Source: Cytobacillus sp. FSL H8-0458
GTDB taxonomy: Bacteria > Bacillota > Bacilli > Bacillales > Cytobacillaceae
DNA: 57,797 nucleotides
Direction of reading: 5' to 3'
Assembly: GCF_038002165.1 (NCBI RefSeq)
Contig: NZ_JBBOBR010000004.1
Span: 1 to 57,797, forward strand
Part shown: positions 1 to 12,100 of the stretch, piece after piece
Numbering within the stretch: position 1 is the first letter of the stretch
How the letters are laid out: each line of letters starts with the position of its first letter
Made by a program: the position numbers and the translations under genes
The notes under the pieces: generated by a model
What the model was told of the DNA's origin: nothing
What the model saw: the letters and a program-made list of their open reading frames with translations, nothing else
Databases searched by the model: none

Positions 1-120
1 CGCAGGTGCTTCTTCCTTTGCTTCCCCCTGCTCTTTCGCTTTCATTTTAGCCAGAGCGGCTGCCTTCGCTTTTGCTGCAGCTTCTTTTTTCAGCTGTTCA
101 AGATCTTTTTCTCCGCTCAT
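1..120 (-). CDS. nuoC: NADH-quinone oxidoreductase subunit C (N-terminal part, runs off the window)
   Basis: Only the first 40 codons are in the window; the gene continues past base 1. The visible protein starts MSGEKDLEQLKKEAAAKAKA and is almost entirely Ala, Lys and Glu. Such a charged, probably helical N-terminal extension is common on the complex I 30-kDa subunit of Bacillus relatives, so the conserved domain must lie beyond the window edge. The assignment rests mainly on position: the ATG lies three bases after the nuoB stop codon in a nuoA-nuoB-nuoC order. NuoC belongs to the peripheral arm of proton-pumping NADH dehydrogenase, on the cytoplasmic face of the membrane. The family domain itself is not visible. 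Confidence 0.75.
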   Translation of the reverse strand, partial: MSGEKDLEQLKKEAAAKAKAAALAKMKAKEQGEAKEEAPA

Positions 121-123
121 AGG

Positions 124-636
124 TTAGATCACCTTCTTCCCAGTCTTAGCCTCATAACGGATTTTCTCTTTTAACTTATTAATTCCATAAATCAATGCTG
201 CCGGGTTCGGCGGGCATCCTGGTATGTATACATCAACAGGGACAATCTGGTCGACCCCTTTAACAACAGAGTAAGATTTCACATATGGTCCTCCCGCAGT
301 TGCACAAGAACCCATCGCGATCACCCATTTTGGTTCAGGCATCTGATCATAAAGGCGGCGGACAATAGGCGCCATTTTCTTTGTTACTGTACCTGAAACA
401 ATCATGACATCAGACTGACGGGGAGATGTACGGAAAAAAGAACCAAAACGGTCCAAATCGTAATGCGATGAACCTACACCCATCATTTCAATGGCACAGC
501 AAGCAAGCCCGAAGGTCATTGGCCACAATGAATTACTCCGCGCCCACGCTTTAATCTGTTCCAAAGTTGCCATAAACACATTACGCTGCAGTTCTTCCAT
601 TTCTTCCGGTGTAATATTATCCAGCTTTAAATCCAT
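124..636 (-). CDS. nuoB: NADH-quinone oxidoreductase subunit B (cluster N2 subunit)
   Basis: NuoB carries the terminal 4Fe-4S cluster N2 that hands electrons to quinone in complex I. The protein shows the expected cysteine motifs: the paired cysteines in [10 protein letters not shown], then GSCATAGG and PGCPPNP. About 170 residues is normal. I chose the ATG at 636 because AAGGTG sits six bases upstream. The more upstream in-frame ATG at 657 has no ribosome binding site and would give a 31-base overlap with nuoA. The chosen start still overlaps the nuoA end by ten bases, which suggests translational coupling. nuoC follows three bases downstream. The family is very secure; the exact start is likely. 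Confidence 0.96.
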   Translation of the reverse strand: MDLKLDNITPEEMEELQRNVFMATLEQIKAWARSNSLWPMTFGLACCAIEMMGVGSSHYDLDRFGSFFRTSPRQSDVMIVSGTVTKKMAPIVRRLYDQMPEPKWVIAMGSCATAGGPYVKSYSVVKGVDQIVPVDVYIPGCPPNPAALIYGINKLKEKIRYEAKTGKKVI

Positions 637-1001
637 TTCAGCACCTTCTTTTTCCATGCATAAACAAGTCCAATTATTAGCATAAATACAAAAATCAGCA
701 TCTCAATCAATGCAAAAATACCAAGCTTCTCATATGCCACTGCCCAAGGATACAAAAATACTGTTTCCACATCAAAAATGACAAACATCAGGGCAAAAAT
801 ATAATAGCGGACATTGAACTGCACCCTCGAATCATGGAATGGCTCAATCCCGCTTTCATATGTGGTATACTTCGTATCATATGGCTTATAGGGCCGCAAA
901 AGCTTTCCCAAAAACAAAGCCACCACAGGCAGCAAAACGCCCAGGCACAAAAACACGAAAACTATCAAATAGTTATTCTGGTATAAATTCCAAAGCTCCA
1001 T
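627..1001 (-). CDS. nuoA: NADH-quinone oxidoreductase subunit A
   Basis: NuoA is a small membrane subunit of complex I at the junction of the membrane and peripheral arms. The protein has three hydrophobic segments (about residues 8-32, 60-85 and 92-117). Between the first two lies the loop [20 protein letters not shown], which is diagnostic of the family. The start is the ATG at 1001, preceded by GGAGGGG at a seven-base spacing; an upstream in-frame TTG at 1016 lies before that site. This is the first gene of the visible nuo operon, and the 500 bases upstream hold no other minus-strand gene. A TATAAT-like hexamer near 1180 could be its -10, but I see no good -35. Confidence 0.95.
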   Translation of the reverse strand: MELWNLYQNNYLIVFVFLCLGVLLPVVALFLGKLLRPYKPYDTKYTTYESGIEPFHDSRVQFNVRYYIFALMFVIFDVETVFLYPWAVAYEKLGIFALIEMLIFVFMLIIGLVYAWKKKVLKWI

Positions 1002-1016
1002 GCCCATCCCCTCCAA

Positions 1017-1531
1017 TGCTGAAAATTTTCACAACATTTAAACATGTAACCGTAACCATTATACACCCTACTCTCCCATGTGTCGACACAACCTCAGACT
1101 ATTATTGGAAATTCTCAACGAACGCATAATTGGATCTCCGGAAGAGAATTTACATAGCCACTTTTGACCCATCCTCCTTAGATTATATGAGCTTGCCCCC
1201 TGTCAATATCCATTAATTTCTTCTTTATATTCATTTACCATTAAAAAACAAATTTTCTGCTGTGTCAGTGAGATATGTAACACTATCGGATAATTTTCTT
1301 CTTACCATTGCAAGGAAAAAATTTCTATATAAACCATCTTAAGGTTTTAATATATCAAATATGACTATTTCTAATGCTTTTTGTCCATCTAATATGAACA
1401 TTATGATGTTTTGCCATTTCTTCGTTATTTTCCTGAAATGTACGTAATTTAATTATAACCTCTCTGTTCTTTTACTCAGAATTTTCTGTGCTAGCATAAT
1501 AATTGTCAACCAAGTTTATAGGAGGTTTAAA
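1017..1531. other. Intergenic region between nuoA and the LysM gene
   Basis: About 515 AT-rich bases with no convincing coding frame on either strand. It must hold the divergent promoters of nuoA (minus) and the LysM/3D gene (plus). On the minus strand a TATAAT-like hexamer lies near 1175-1180, with TTGACA only 13 bases upstream, too close for a standard promoter. I could not find a convincing two-part promoter for the plus-strand gene. Confidence 0.6.
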
Positions 1532-2254
1532 ATGAAAAAGTATTTTTATTATCTGCTCGCGAGCTTAATCATCTGGAGCACAGCAGGTGTAAGCGCATAT
1601 GCAGAAGAAGTAACTGTAAATAAAGGGGATACCCTATGGTCCATAGCACAAAAACATGAAGTGTCCGTTCAGGATATTAAAAACTGGAATGGTCTAACTG
1701 GAGATTTGATTCACCCAAATGATACACTTGATGTTTCACCTGAAGAAATATACATAGTAGTATCCGGTGATACGCTCTGGAATATTGCCAAAACATACAA
1801 TATAAGTGTACAAAACCTTAAGAAGTGGAATCAGCTGAAATCCGATTTTATTAAACCTGGATTAGAGCTTATCATCTATAAAAATGAATCAATGAAAAAA
1901 GAAGCTGCTAATCCTAAGACCGTCGTAAAAGCAGCAAACACCAATGAGCCTGCAGCAAAAGAAGGCAAAGTTCTGACTGTCACTGCAACTGCCTATACAG
2001 CAAGCTGTGAAGGATGTATCGGCATTACAAAAACAGGAGTCAATCTTATCGATAACCCGGAGGAAAAAGTAATTGCAGTTGATCCGGACGTAATTCCTTT
2101 GGGTTCTAAAGTATTTGTAGAAGGATATGGATATGCTACAGCCGAGGATATTGGCGGAGGAATTAATGGAAATGAAATTGATGTGTTTATTCCTGCAGAA
2201 GAAGATGCACTGCAGTGGGGAAGAAAAGATGTAAAGGTTACTATCCTAAATTAA
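1532..2254 (+). CDS. Secreted cell-wall protein with two LysM repeats and a 3D domain (YocH-like)
   Basis: The 240-residue protein starts with a cleavable signal peptide (MKKYFYYLLASLIIWSTAG, likely cut after AYA near residue 24). Two LysM peptidoglycan-binding modules follow, each with a GDTLWxIA core (about 28-70 and 73-115). A Lys/Ala-rich linker leads to a C-terminal 3D domain (about 150-240) with the conserved aspartates in AVDPDVIPLG, AEDIGGG and NEIDVF. This layout matches B. subtilis YocH and related autolysins or lytic transglycosylase-like enzymes that trim peptidoglycan outside the cell. A strong site, AGGAGG, sits eight bases before the ATG. It stands alone between divergent nuo and a perfect terminator. 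WalR control is typical of YocH, but I see no clear WalR box here. Confidence 0.85.
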   Translation: MKKYFYYLLASLIIWSTAGVSAYAEEVTVNKGDTLWSIAQKHEVSVQDIKNWNGLTGDLIHPNDTLDVSPEEIYIVVSGDTLWNIAKTYNISVQNLKKWNQLKSDFIKPGLELIIYKNESMKKEAANPKTVVKAANTNEPAAKEGKVLTVTATAYTASCEGCIGITKTGVNLIDNPEEKVIAVDPDVIPLGSKVFVEGYGYATAEDIGGGINGNEIDVFIPAEEDALQWGRKDVKVTILN

Positions 2255-2257
2255 ACA

Positions 2258-2285
2258 AAGAGGTCTCTCACAGCAGAGACCTCTT
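2258..2285 (+). terminator. Intrinsic terminator of the LysM/3D gene
   Basis: A perfect 11-bp stem (AAGAGGTCTCT with AGAGACCTCTT) and a six-base loop begin four bases after the stop codon. The T tract after it is short, but the stem's own 3' arm ends in TT. Confidence 0.85.
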
Positions 2286-2313
2286 ATTTCAATTCCTCTA
2301 TATTTATAGGCTT

Positions 2314-2541
2314 CTATTCGATCAAGTGTGTTTCAGATACCCGGCAAAAAGCCTTTAAAAGATTTTGCATACATTTAATACGGATCGCTTCGTCAAATAA
2401 GAATACGTTAAATATCTCAGCTTCAAGCATGATGAATATTTTCATGGTGGCATCATCCTTATTGCATATATGATTATTTGTAAAATAGCTGATTAACTCT
2501 CTTTCATAATATTCTATCGTTCCAAATAATACAGTCGACAA
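2314..2541 (-). CDS. Hypothetical protein, 75 residues, TTG start
   Basis: I do not recognise this protein. The reading frame opens as far upstream as 2586, but the only strong ribosome binding site, AGGGGGGTGA, lies inside it and stands five bases before a TTG at 2541. I therefore place the start there. The predicted protein (STVLFGTIEYYERELISYF near its N-terminus) has no signal peptide or clear transmembrane segment; it mixes acidic and aromatic residues and has two cysteines in its C-terminal third. It converges on the LysM gene and its terminator. The strong site supports translation, but I cannot assign a function. Confidence 0.55.
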   Translation of the reverse strand: MSTVLFGTIEYYERELISYFTNNHICNKDDATMKIFIMLEAEIFNVFLFDEAIRIKCMQNLLKAFCRVSETHLIE

Positions 2542-2764
2542 GGATATCACCCCCCTGGATTTCTCAAACCTTGTCTTTCTAAGCACATGTTGATACTATA
2601 TGACTCTATTCTCCGGGTTTCAACAAAATCTGACACTTTTAACAAAATAGTTAAATTAGTCAAAATAGGCATTCCTTTTTAATATAAATGAAATATAGCT
2701 GTTTCCCTTGAAATTAATTTTTGTGATAGAGTTATATTAAGAGCTTAGATTAGGAGAAATACTT

Positions 2765-2953
2765 ATGACTAAAAACAACTGCCCAGTAATTCAAAAGTTC
2801 GATGAGCTCGTTAAAAAAAGCAATGAGCTAAAAAGGGAGCTGGATGTGACTCCTTTTGAAGATAAACAAAAATTCATGAGCCTTCTAAAAAAACTCATGA
2901 CCGTGCATAAGAATTTGGATCAGTTAACCCTATATGACCAGACAAAGTATTAA
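2765..2953 (+). CDS. Hypothetical small charged helical protein, 62 residues
   Basis: A short, Lys-rich, probably helical protein with repeated Leu and Lys (ELVKKSNELKRELD, FMSLLKKLMTVHKNLDQL). AGGAGA sits eight bases before the ATG, and a perfect terminator follows the stop codon, so the gene looks real and self-contained. The size and helix-hairpin pattern resemble Spo0E-type phosphatases, but their SQELD signature is absent, so I do not make that call. Function unknown. It lies next to the isolated ftsZ copy on the opposite strand, and the two transcription units converge. Confidence 0.6.
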   Translation: MTKNNCPVIQKFDELVKKSNELKRELDVTPFEDKQKFMSLLKKLMTVHKNLDQLTLYDQTKY

Positions 2954-2961
2954 AATAAATG

Positions 2962-2985
2962 AAGGACAGGCATTTGCCTGTCCTT
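2962..2985 (+). terminator. Intrinsic terminator of the 62-residue gene
   Basis: An 11-bp perfect inverted repeat (AAGGACAGGCA / TGCCTGTCCTT) with a minimal loop, followed by TCTTC. It begins eight bases after the stop codon. Confidence 0.85.
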
Positions 2986-3010
2986 TCTTCATGTTTCAGC
3001 ATCAGCCACT

Positions 3011-3032
3011 CAACCACCAACATATCAACCAT
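3011..3032. repeat. Dispersed 22-bp repeat, copy 1
   Basis: A 22-base stretch rich in CAACC and ACCA units (starts CAACCACCAACATATC) is identical to 17201-17222. It lies between two convergent terminators downstream of ftsZ. Related, less exact CAACCAT-rich runs occur at 17048-17073 and about 16893-16920. Confidence 0.8.
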
Positions 3033-3050
3033 CAATAAAACTCCCCTAAA

Positions 3051-3082
3051 AAACAGGCTGCCCTCTTAAAGGCAGCCTGTTT
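3051..3082 (-). terminator. Intrinsic terminator of the ftsZ copy
   Basis: A perfect 12-bp inverted repeat (AAACAGGCTGCC / GGCAGCCTGTTT) with an eight-base loop. On the minus strand it starts seven bases after the ftsZ stop codon and is followed by TTTTAGGGG. Confidence 0.85.
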
Positions 3083-3088
3083 CTATCA

Positions 3089-4255
3089 TTAGCGTCTTCT
3101 GCGGTTTCTAAGGAACGCAGGTGTATCAAGTGACTCTTCCTGCGGGTCAGCCTGCACACGATAGTTATCCTGAAGCGGTTCCCTATATTCCCGAGGCTCT
3201 CTAACCGGCCGGCGATGGCTTGGTTCTTCTGCATACTGATATGTATGATCATATTCTTTTTCTACAGATGGTCTTGCACTCGGTTTAGCTCTTAACTCCT
3301 CTTGTTCATTAAAGCCGGTAGCGATAACCGTAACAAGAATTTCTTCCTTTAAGGAATCATTAATGACTGAACCAAAAATCATATTCACTTCTTCATCTGA
3401 AGCAGAAGCAACAATATCTGCAGCCTCCTGCACTTCATATAAGCTGATATTTGATCCGCCTGTGATATTCATAATGACGCCGCGGGCTCCGTTAATGGAT
3501 GTTTCAAGCAGCGGGCTCGAAATGGCTTTACGGGCTGCTTCAGCCGCACGATCCTCTCCGGTGGCAATTCCGATCCCCATCAGTGCTGTTCCTTTATGGG
3601 ACATTACTGTTTTAACATCGGCAAAATCAAGATTGATTAAACCGGGAACGGCAATCAGGTCAGAAATACCCTGAACGCCTTGGCGAAGAACATTATCCGC
3701 TTCCATAAACGCTTCAAGCATAGGTGTTTTTTTATCAATAATCTCCAATAAGCGATCATTTGGAATAATAATCAGCGTATCAACAGCTTTTTTCATAGCT
3801 TCGATGCCTGCATCAGCATTGGCTGCACGCTTGCGTCCTTCAAATTTGAAAGGACGGGTTACCACACCGATGGTCAGTGCACCCACTTCACGTGCAATAC
3901 GTGCAATAGCAGGAGCTGCACCCGTTCCGGTTCCGCCGCCCATTCCGGCAGTAACGAATACCATGTCGGCACCCTTCAGCACTTCACGAAGCTGGCTTTC
4001 ACTTTCCTCAGCTGCTTTTCTCCCCACTTCAGGATTTGCCCCTGCTCCCAGGCCCCTTGTTAAGGCTGCACCGATTTGCATGGTTACTTCTGCCTTTGAT
4101 TGATTAAGAGCTTGTCCATCTGTATTGACAGCAATAAACTCTACTCCCTCAACTCCATGTTCGATCATCCGATTAACAGCGTTATTCCCCCCGCCGCCGA
4201 CTCCGATGACTTTGATCGTAGCGTATTGGTCTATATTTGTATCAAACTCCAGCAT
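3089..4255 (-). CDS. ftsZ: Cell division protein FtsZ (isolated, possibly second copy)
   Basis: FtsZ is the tubulin-like GTPase that polymerises into the Z ring. The 388-residue protein has [11 protein letters not shown] near residue 20, the GTP-binding GGGTGTG at 106-112, the catalytic T7 loop NLDFADVKT at about 208-216, a variable charged linker and the C-terminal peptide [13 protein letters not shown] that binds FtsA, SepF and EzrA. It therefore looks fully functional. Two things are odd. It has no ftsA or dcw neighbours but sits alone between atpC and nuoA, with terminators on both sides. Its helix after FEGRKR reads AANADAG, where I recall QLQAAGG in canonical Bacillus FtsZ. A second copy is likely but cannot be proven from this window. 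GGAGGAGC precedes the ATG. Confidence 0.95.
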   Translation of the reverse strand: MLEFDTNIDQYATIKVIGVGGGGNNAVNRMIEHGVEGVEFIAVNTDGQALNQSKAEVTMQIGAALTRGLGAGANPEVGRKAAEESESQLREVLKGADMVFVTAGMGGGTGTGAAPAIARIAREVGALTIGVVTRPFKFEGRKRAANADAGIEAMKKAVDTLIIIPNDRLLEIIDKKTPMLEAFMEADNVLRQGVQGISDLIAVPGLINLDFADVKTVMSHKGTALMGIGIATGEDRAAEAARKAISSPLLETSINGARGVIMNITGGSNISLYEVQEAADIVASASDEEVNMIFGSVINDSLKEEILVTVIATGFNEQEELRAKPSARPSVEKEYDHTYQYAEEPSHRRPVREPREYREPLQDNYRVQADPQEESLDTPAFLRNRRRR

Positions 4256-4302
4256 TGCGGCTCCTCCTTTTATTCAAATAGACTTGCATAATAGCTTCAA
4301 AA

Positions 4303-4333
4303 AAGAGAGTAACCTTTAAAGGTTTACTCTCTT
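4303..4333 (-). promoter_or_regulatory. Terminator-like hairpin in the ftsZ leader
   Basis: On the minus strand an almost perfect palindrome (arms AAGAGAGT and AACCTTT with their complements, one bulged base) is followed by a run of T, about 45 bases before the ftsZ ATG. It is not the atp terminator, which lies separately at 4429-4455. It could stop read-through into ftsZ or act as a leader attenuator. Confidence 0.6.
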
Positions 4334-4428
4334 CTATTGTAAAGGCCTATATAAAAGAATTCGAGTGATTTATCTCTTTTTTGGGGAAATTTTCTTAAAA
4401 TTTGGGTGGTAAATATTTCTGAAAAAAA

Positions 4429-4455
4429 ACACCCCCCAGCTTTGCCAGGAGGTGT
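4429..4455 (-). terminator. Intrinsic terminator of the atp operon
   Basis: Twelve base pairs, some of them G-T, form between ACACCTCCTGGC and GCTGGGGGGTGT on the minus strand, followed by eight T. It starts about 12 bases after the atpC stop codon and separates atp from ftsZ. Confidence 0.85.
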
Positions 4456-4467
4456 TGTTGTTTGTTA

Positions 4468-4878
<411 letters not shown>

Positions 4879-4897
4879 TTACCCTCCTGGTCCAGAA

Positions 4898-6334
<1,437 letters not shown>

Positions 6335-6342
6335 TTAAGAAT

Positions 6343-6456
6343 GCGGAAGCGCCTCGGTCAGCCCCGACAAGCATAAGACGAGCCCTGCAGGAAGGCGTTC
6401 TTTCCTTCCGGAAGGGATCGGCTTATGACTCGAGGGGCTAGGCGCTGTAGCTGGAC
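6343..6456 (-). repeat. Dispersed GC-rich repeat (family A) inside the atp operon
   Basis: About 114 bases between atpG and atpD match the element at 45340-45625. Over the 67-base core (6368-6434 here, 45464-45530 there) I count 61 identities by eye. Element ends read CTGTCCAGCT or close variants on one side and GGCGCTTCCGC on the other. It contains the internal palindrome CTTCCGGAAG. It lies in the sense orientation of the operon mRNA and stops about 20 bases before the atpD ribosome binding site. Confidence 0.85.
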
Positions 6457-6489
6457 TACTCTCATATTAGAGTATAAATCCAGGTTTTA

Positions 6490-7353
<864 letters not shown>

Positions 7354-7439
7354 TCACCACCCTTTTTCAAAGTTTGTCAGACCCTAACAAGAGAAGCAAA
7401 GGGAGGGGATTAAACCCCTAACCTTAATTGCATGCTCTA

Positions 7440-8963
<1,524 letters not shown>

Positions 8964-8972
8964 CTACGAATC

Positions 8973-10072
<1,100 letters not shown>

Positions 10073-10118
10073 TCATATGCATGATTCCGAATTAGTTTAC
10101 GGTAAAAAAACATAAAGG

Positions 10119-10152
10119 AATGGCGAAGGTTCATGGAATGATCTTCGCCATT
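10119..10152 (-). promoter_or_regulatory. Intra-operon hairpin between atpE and atpF
   Basis: A perfect 10-bp stem (AATGGCGAAG / CTTCGCCATT) with a 14-base loop lies in the 149-base gap. On the minus strand it is followed by TTTATG and seven T. It could be a leaky terminator or an RNA-stability element that lets the c-subunit gene, needed in the highest copy number, be made in excess. Confidence 0.55.
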
Positions 10153-10176
10153 TTTGAACGATTGGTACAGTATTAA

Positions 10177-10428
<252 letters not shown>

Positions 10429-10464
10429 TTAAAATGTTTTGTCCATAAAATGAACAGGTATATA

Positions 10465-11184
<720 letters not shown>

Positions 11185-11199
11185 TCACCTCTCTTCCCG

Positions 11200-11583
11200 C
11201 TATTTACGTAAATGAAAAGATTGAAGAAAATAATCTATCATAATGACAATATAGGATGTCATTAATCCAAATACCACACTGATCAGATGCAGCTTCTCAG
11301 GATATTCCAGAGCGATCATGACAGCAAATACCGCTGTAGCCATCCTGGATACCGTTCCAAGTGAACGCACCTTCTCGCCTCTCTCGACAGCCTCTCCAAA
11401 TTGAAGCGCCTTTCGGGAAATCAGCCACAAATTGAACAGACTTAAGCTCGTACCAAAGATCAAGCCAAGAAAAATAGATTGATAAGGTGTAAAACCCCAG
11501 CCGAGAACATATACAGACAACAAAAGAAATATGTATTTTCGCTGTCTCTGAAAAGTTGCTTTGATTTCCGGCATGTTGTTCAT
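11200..11583 (-). CDS. atpI: ATP synthase accessory protein AtpI
   Basis: A 127-residue protein with four hydrophobic segments, in the usual atpI place directly upstream of atpB. AtpI helps assemble the c-ring and, with AtpZ, has been linked to Mg2+ handling in alkaliphilic Bacillus. Its ATG overlaps the upstream atpZ-like stop codon by four bases, so the two are coupled. Sequence conservation in this family is low, so the call relies on topology and position. Confidence 0.85.
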   Translation of the reverse strand: MNNMPEIKATFQRQRKYIFLLLSVYVLGWGFTPYQSIFLGLIFGTSLSLFNLWLISRKALQFGEAVERGEKVRSLGTVSRMATAVFAVMIALEYPEKLHLISVVFGLMTSYIVIMIDYFLQSFHLRK

Positions 11584-11801
11584 TCCCCTGTGAAAAAATG
11601 TTGGATTAGGCGAAGCATGGCGTAAATCCCGGCGCCCAGTCCAATGAACAAGCCGATTAAAAGGAATAAAGGCTCAGTTCCTGCCTTGCTGTCAAGCCAT
11701 CTTCCAGCGAAAATGCCAATGAGCGTGGAACCTACTAACTGGGAAAGAATGGCGGACATTAAGGCCATCGCCTTAAATGGGTTGCGGTCTTTTTGACGCA
11801 T
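11580..11801 (-). CDS. atpZ: AtpZ/AtpI-family small membrane protein, first gene of the atp operon
   Basis: A 73-residue protein with two membrane helices (about 14-34 and 45-67), separated by GRWLDSKAGTEPLF, the hallmark of the AtpZ/AtpI family (a glycine-rich helical hairpin). It starts the operon and overlaps atpI by four bases. In Bacillus pseudofirmus, AtpZ with AtpI acts as a divalent-cation transporter supplying Mg2+ to the ATP synthase; that role here is an inference from family. Confidence 0.85.
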   Translation of the reverse strand: MRQKDRNPFKAMALMSAILSQLVGSTLIGIFAGRWLDSKAGTEPLFLLIGLFIGLGAGIYAMLRLIQHFFTGE

Positions 11802-11934
11802 AAAAACGCATCCTCCCTTAAAGAGAATGGTAAGAGGGTTTTGAGGCCGTAAATAATCATATAAACATCATGCAGAAGTGGGAAATATGTCTGCAAAAAT
11901 ATTTTGAAAACCCTATCATCTTTTACCCTTTGTA

Positions 11935-11963
11935 AGCATACAATAGGGCTTTGTCAATGTCAA
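11935..11963 (-). promoter_or_regulatory. Sigma-A-type promoter of the atp operon
   Basis: Minus-strand TTGACA, 17-base spacer, TATGCT. The TTGACA is directly duplicated (a second copy begins at the next base of the spacer), but only the outer copy has correct spacing. It predicts a leader of about 125 bases before atpZ. Confidence 0.75.
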
Positions 11964-12056
11964 TGCGTTTGGAGTGAAAAAGTTCACAAACAAAAAGGTA
12001 AAAATATGGTATGTTCACATATTTATCACAATTAATTTTCGGATTTCTATTGAAAA

Positions 12057-12081
12057 AGGAGCGAGATTCTGCATCGCTCCT
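12057..12081 (-). terminator. Intrinsic terminator of the vpr-like gene
   Basis: An 8-bp GC-rich stem (AGGAGCGA / TCGCTCCT) with a nine-base loop, followed on the minus strand by TTTTTC, about 20 bases after the stop codon. Confidence 0.85.
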
Positions 12082-12100
12082 GAAAACGCTTTATTTTCAC

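Noticed and set aside
1017..1531. WalR box before the LysM/3D gene
   Set aside because: TGTAAC and TGTACG occur, but not as two correctly spaced half-sites.
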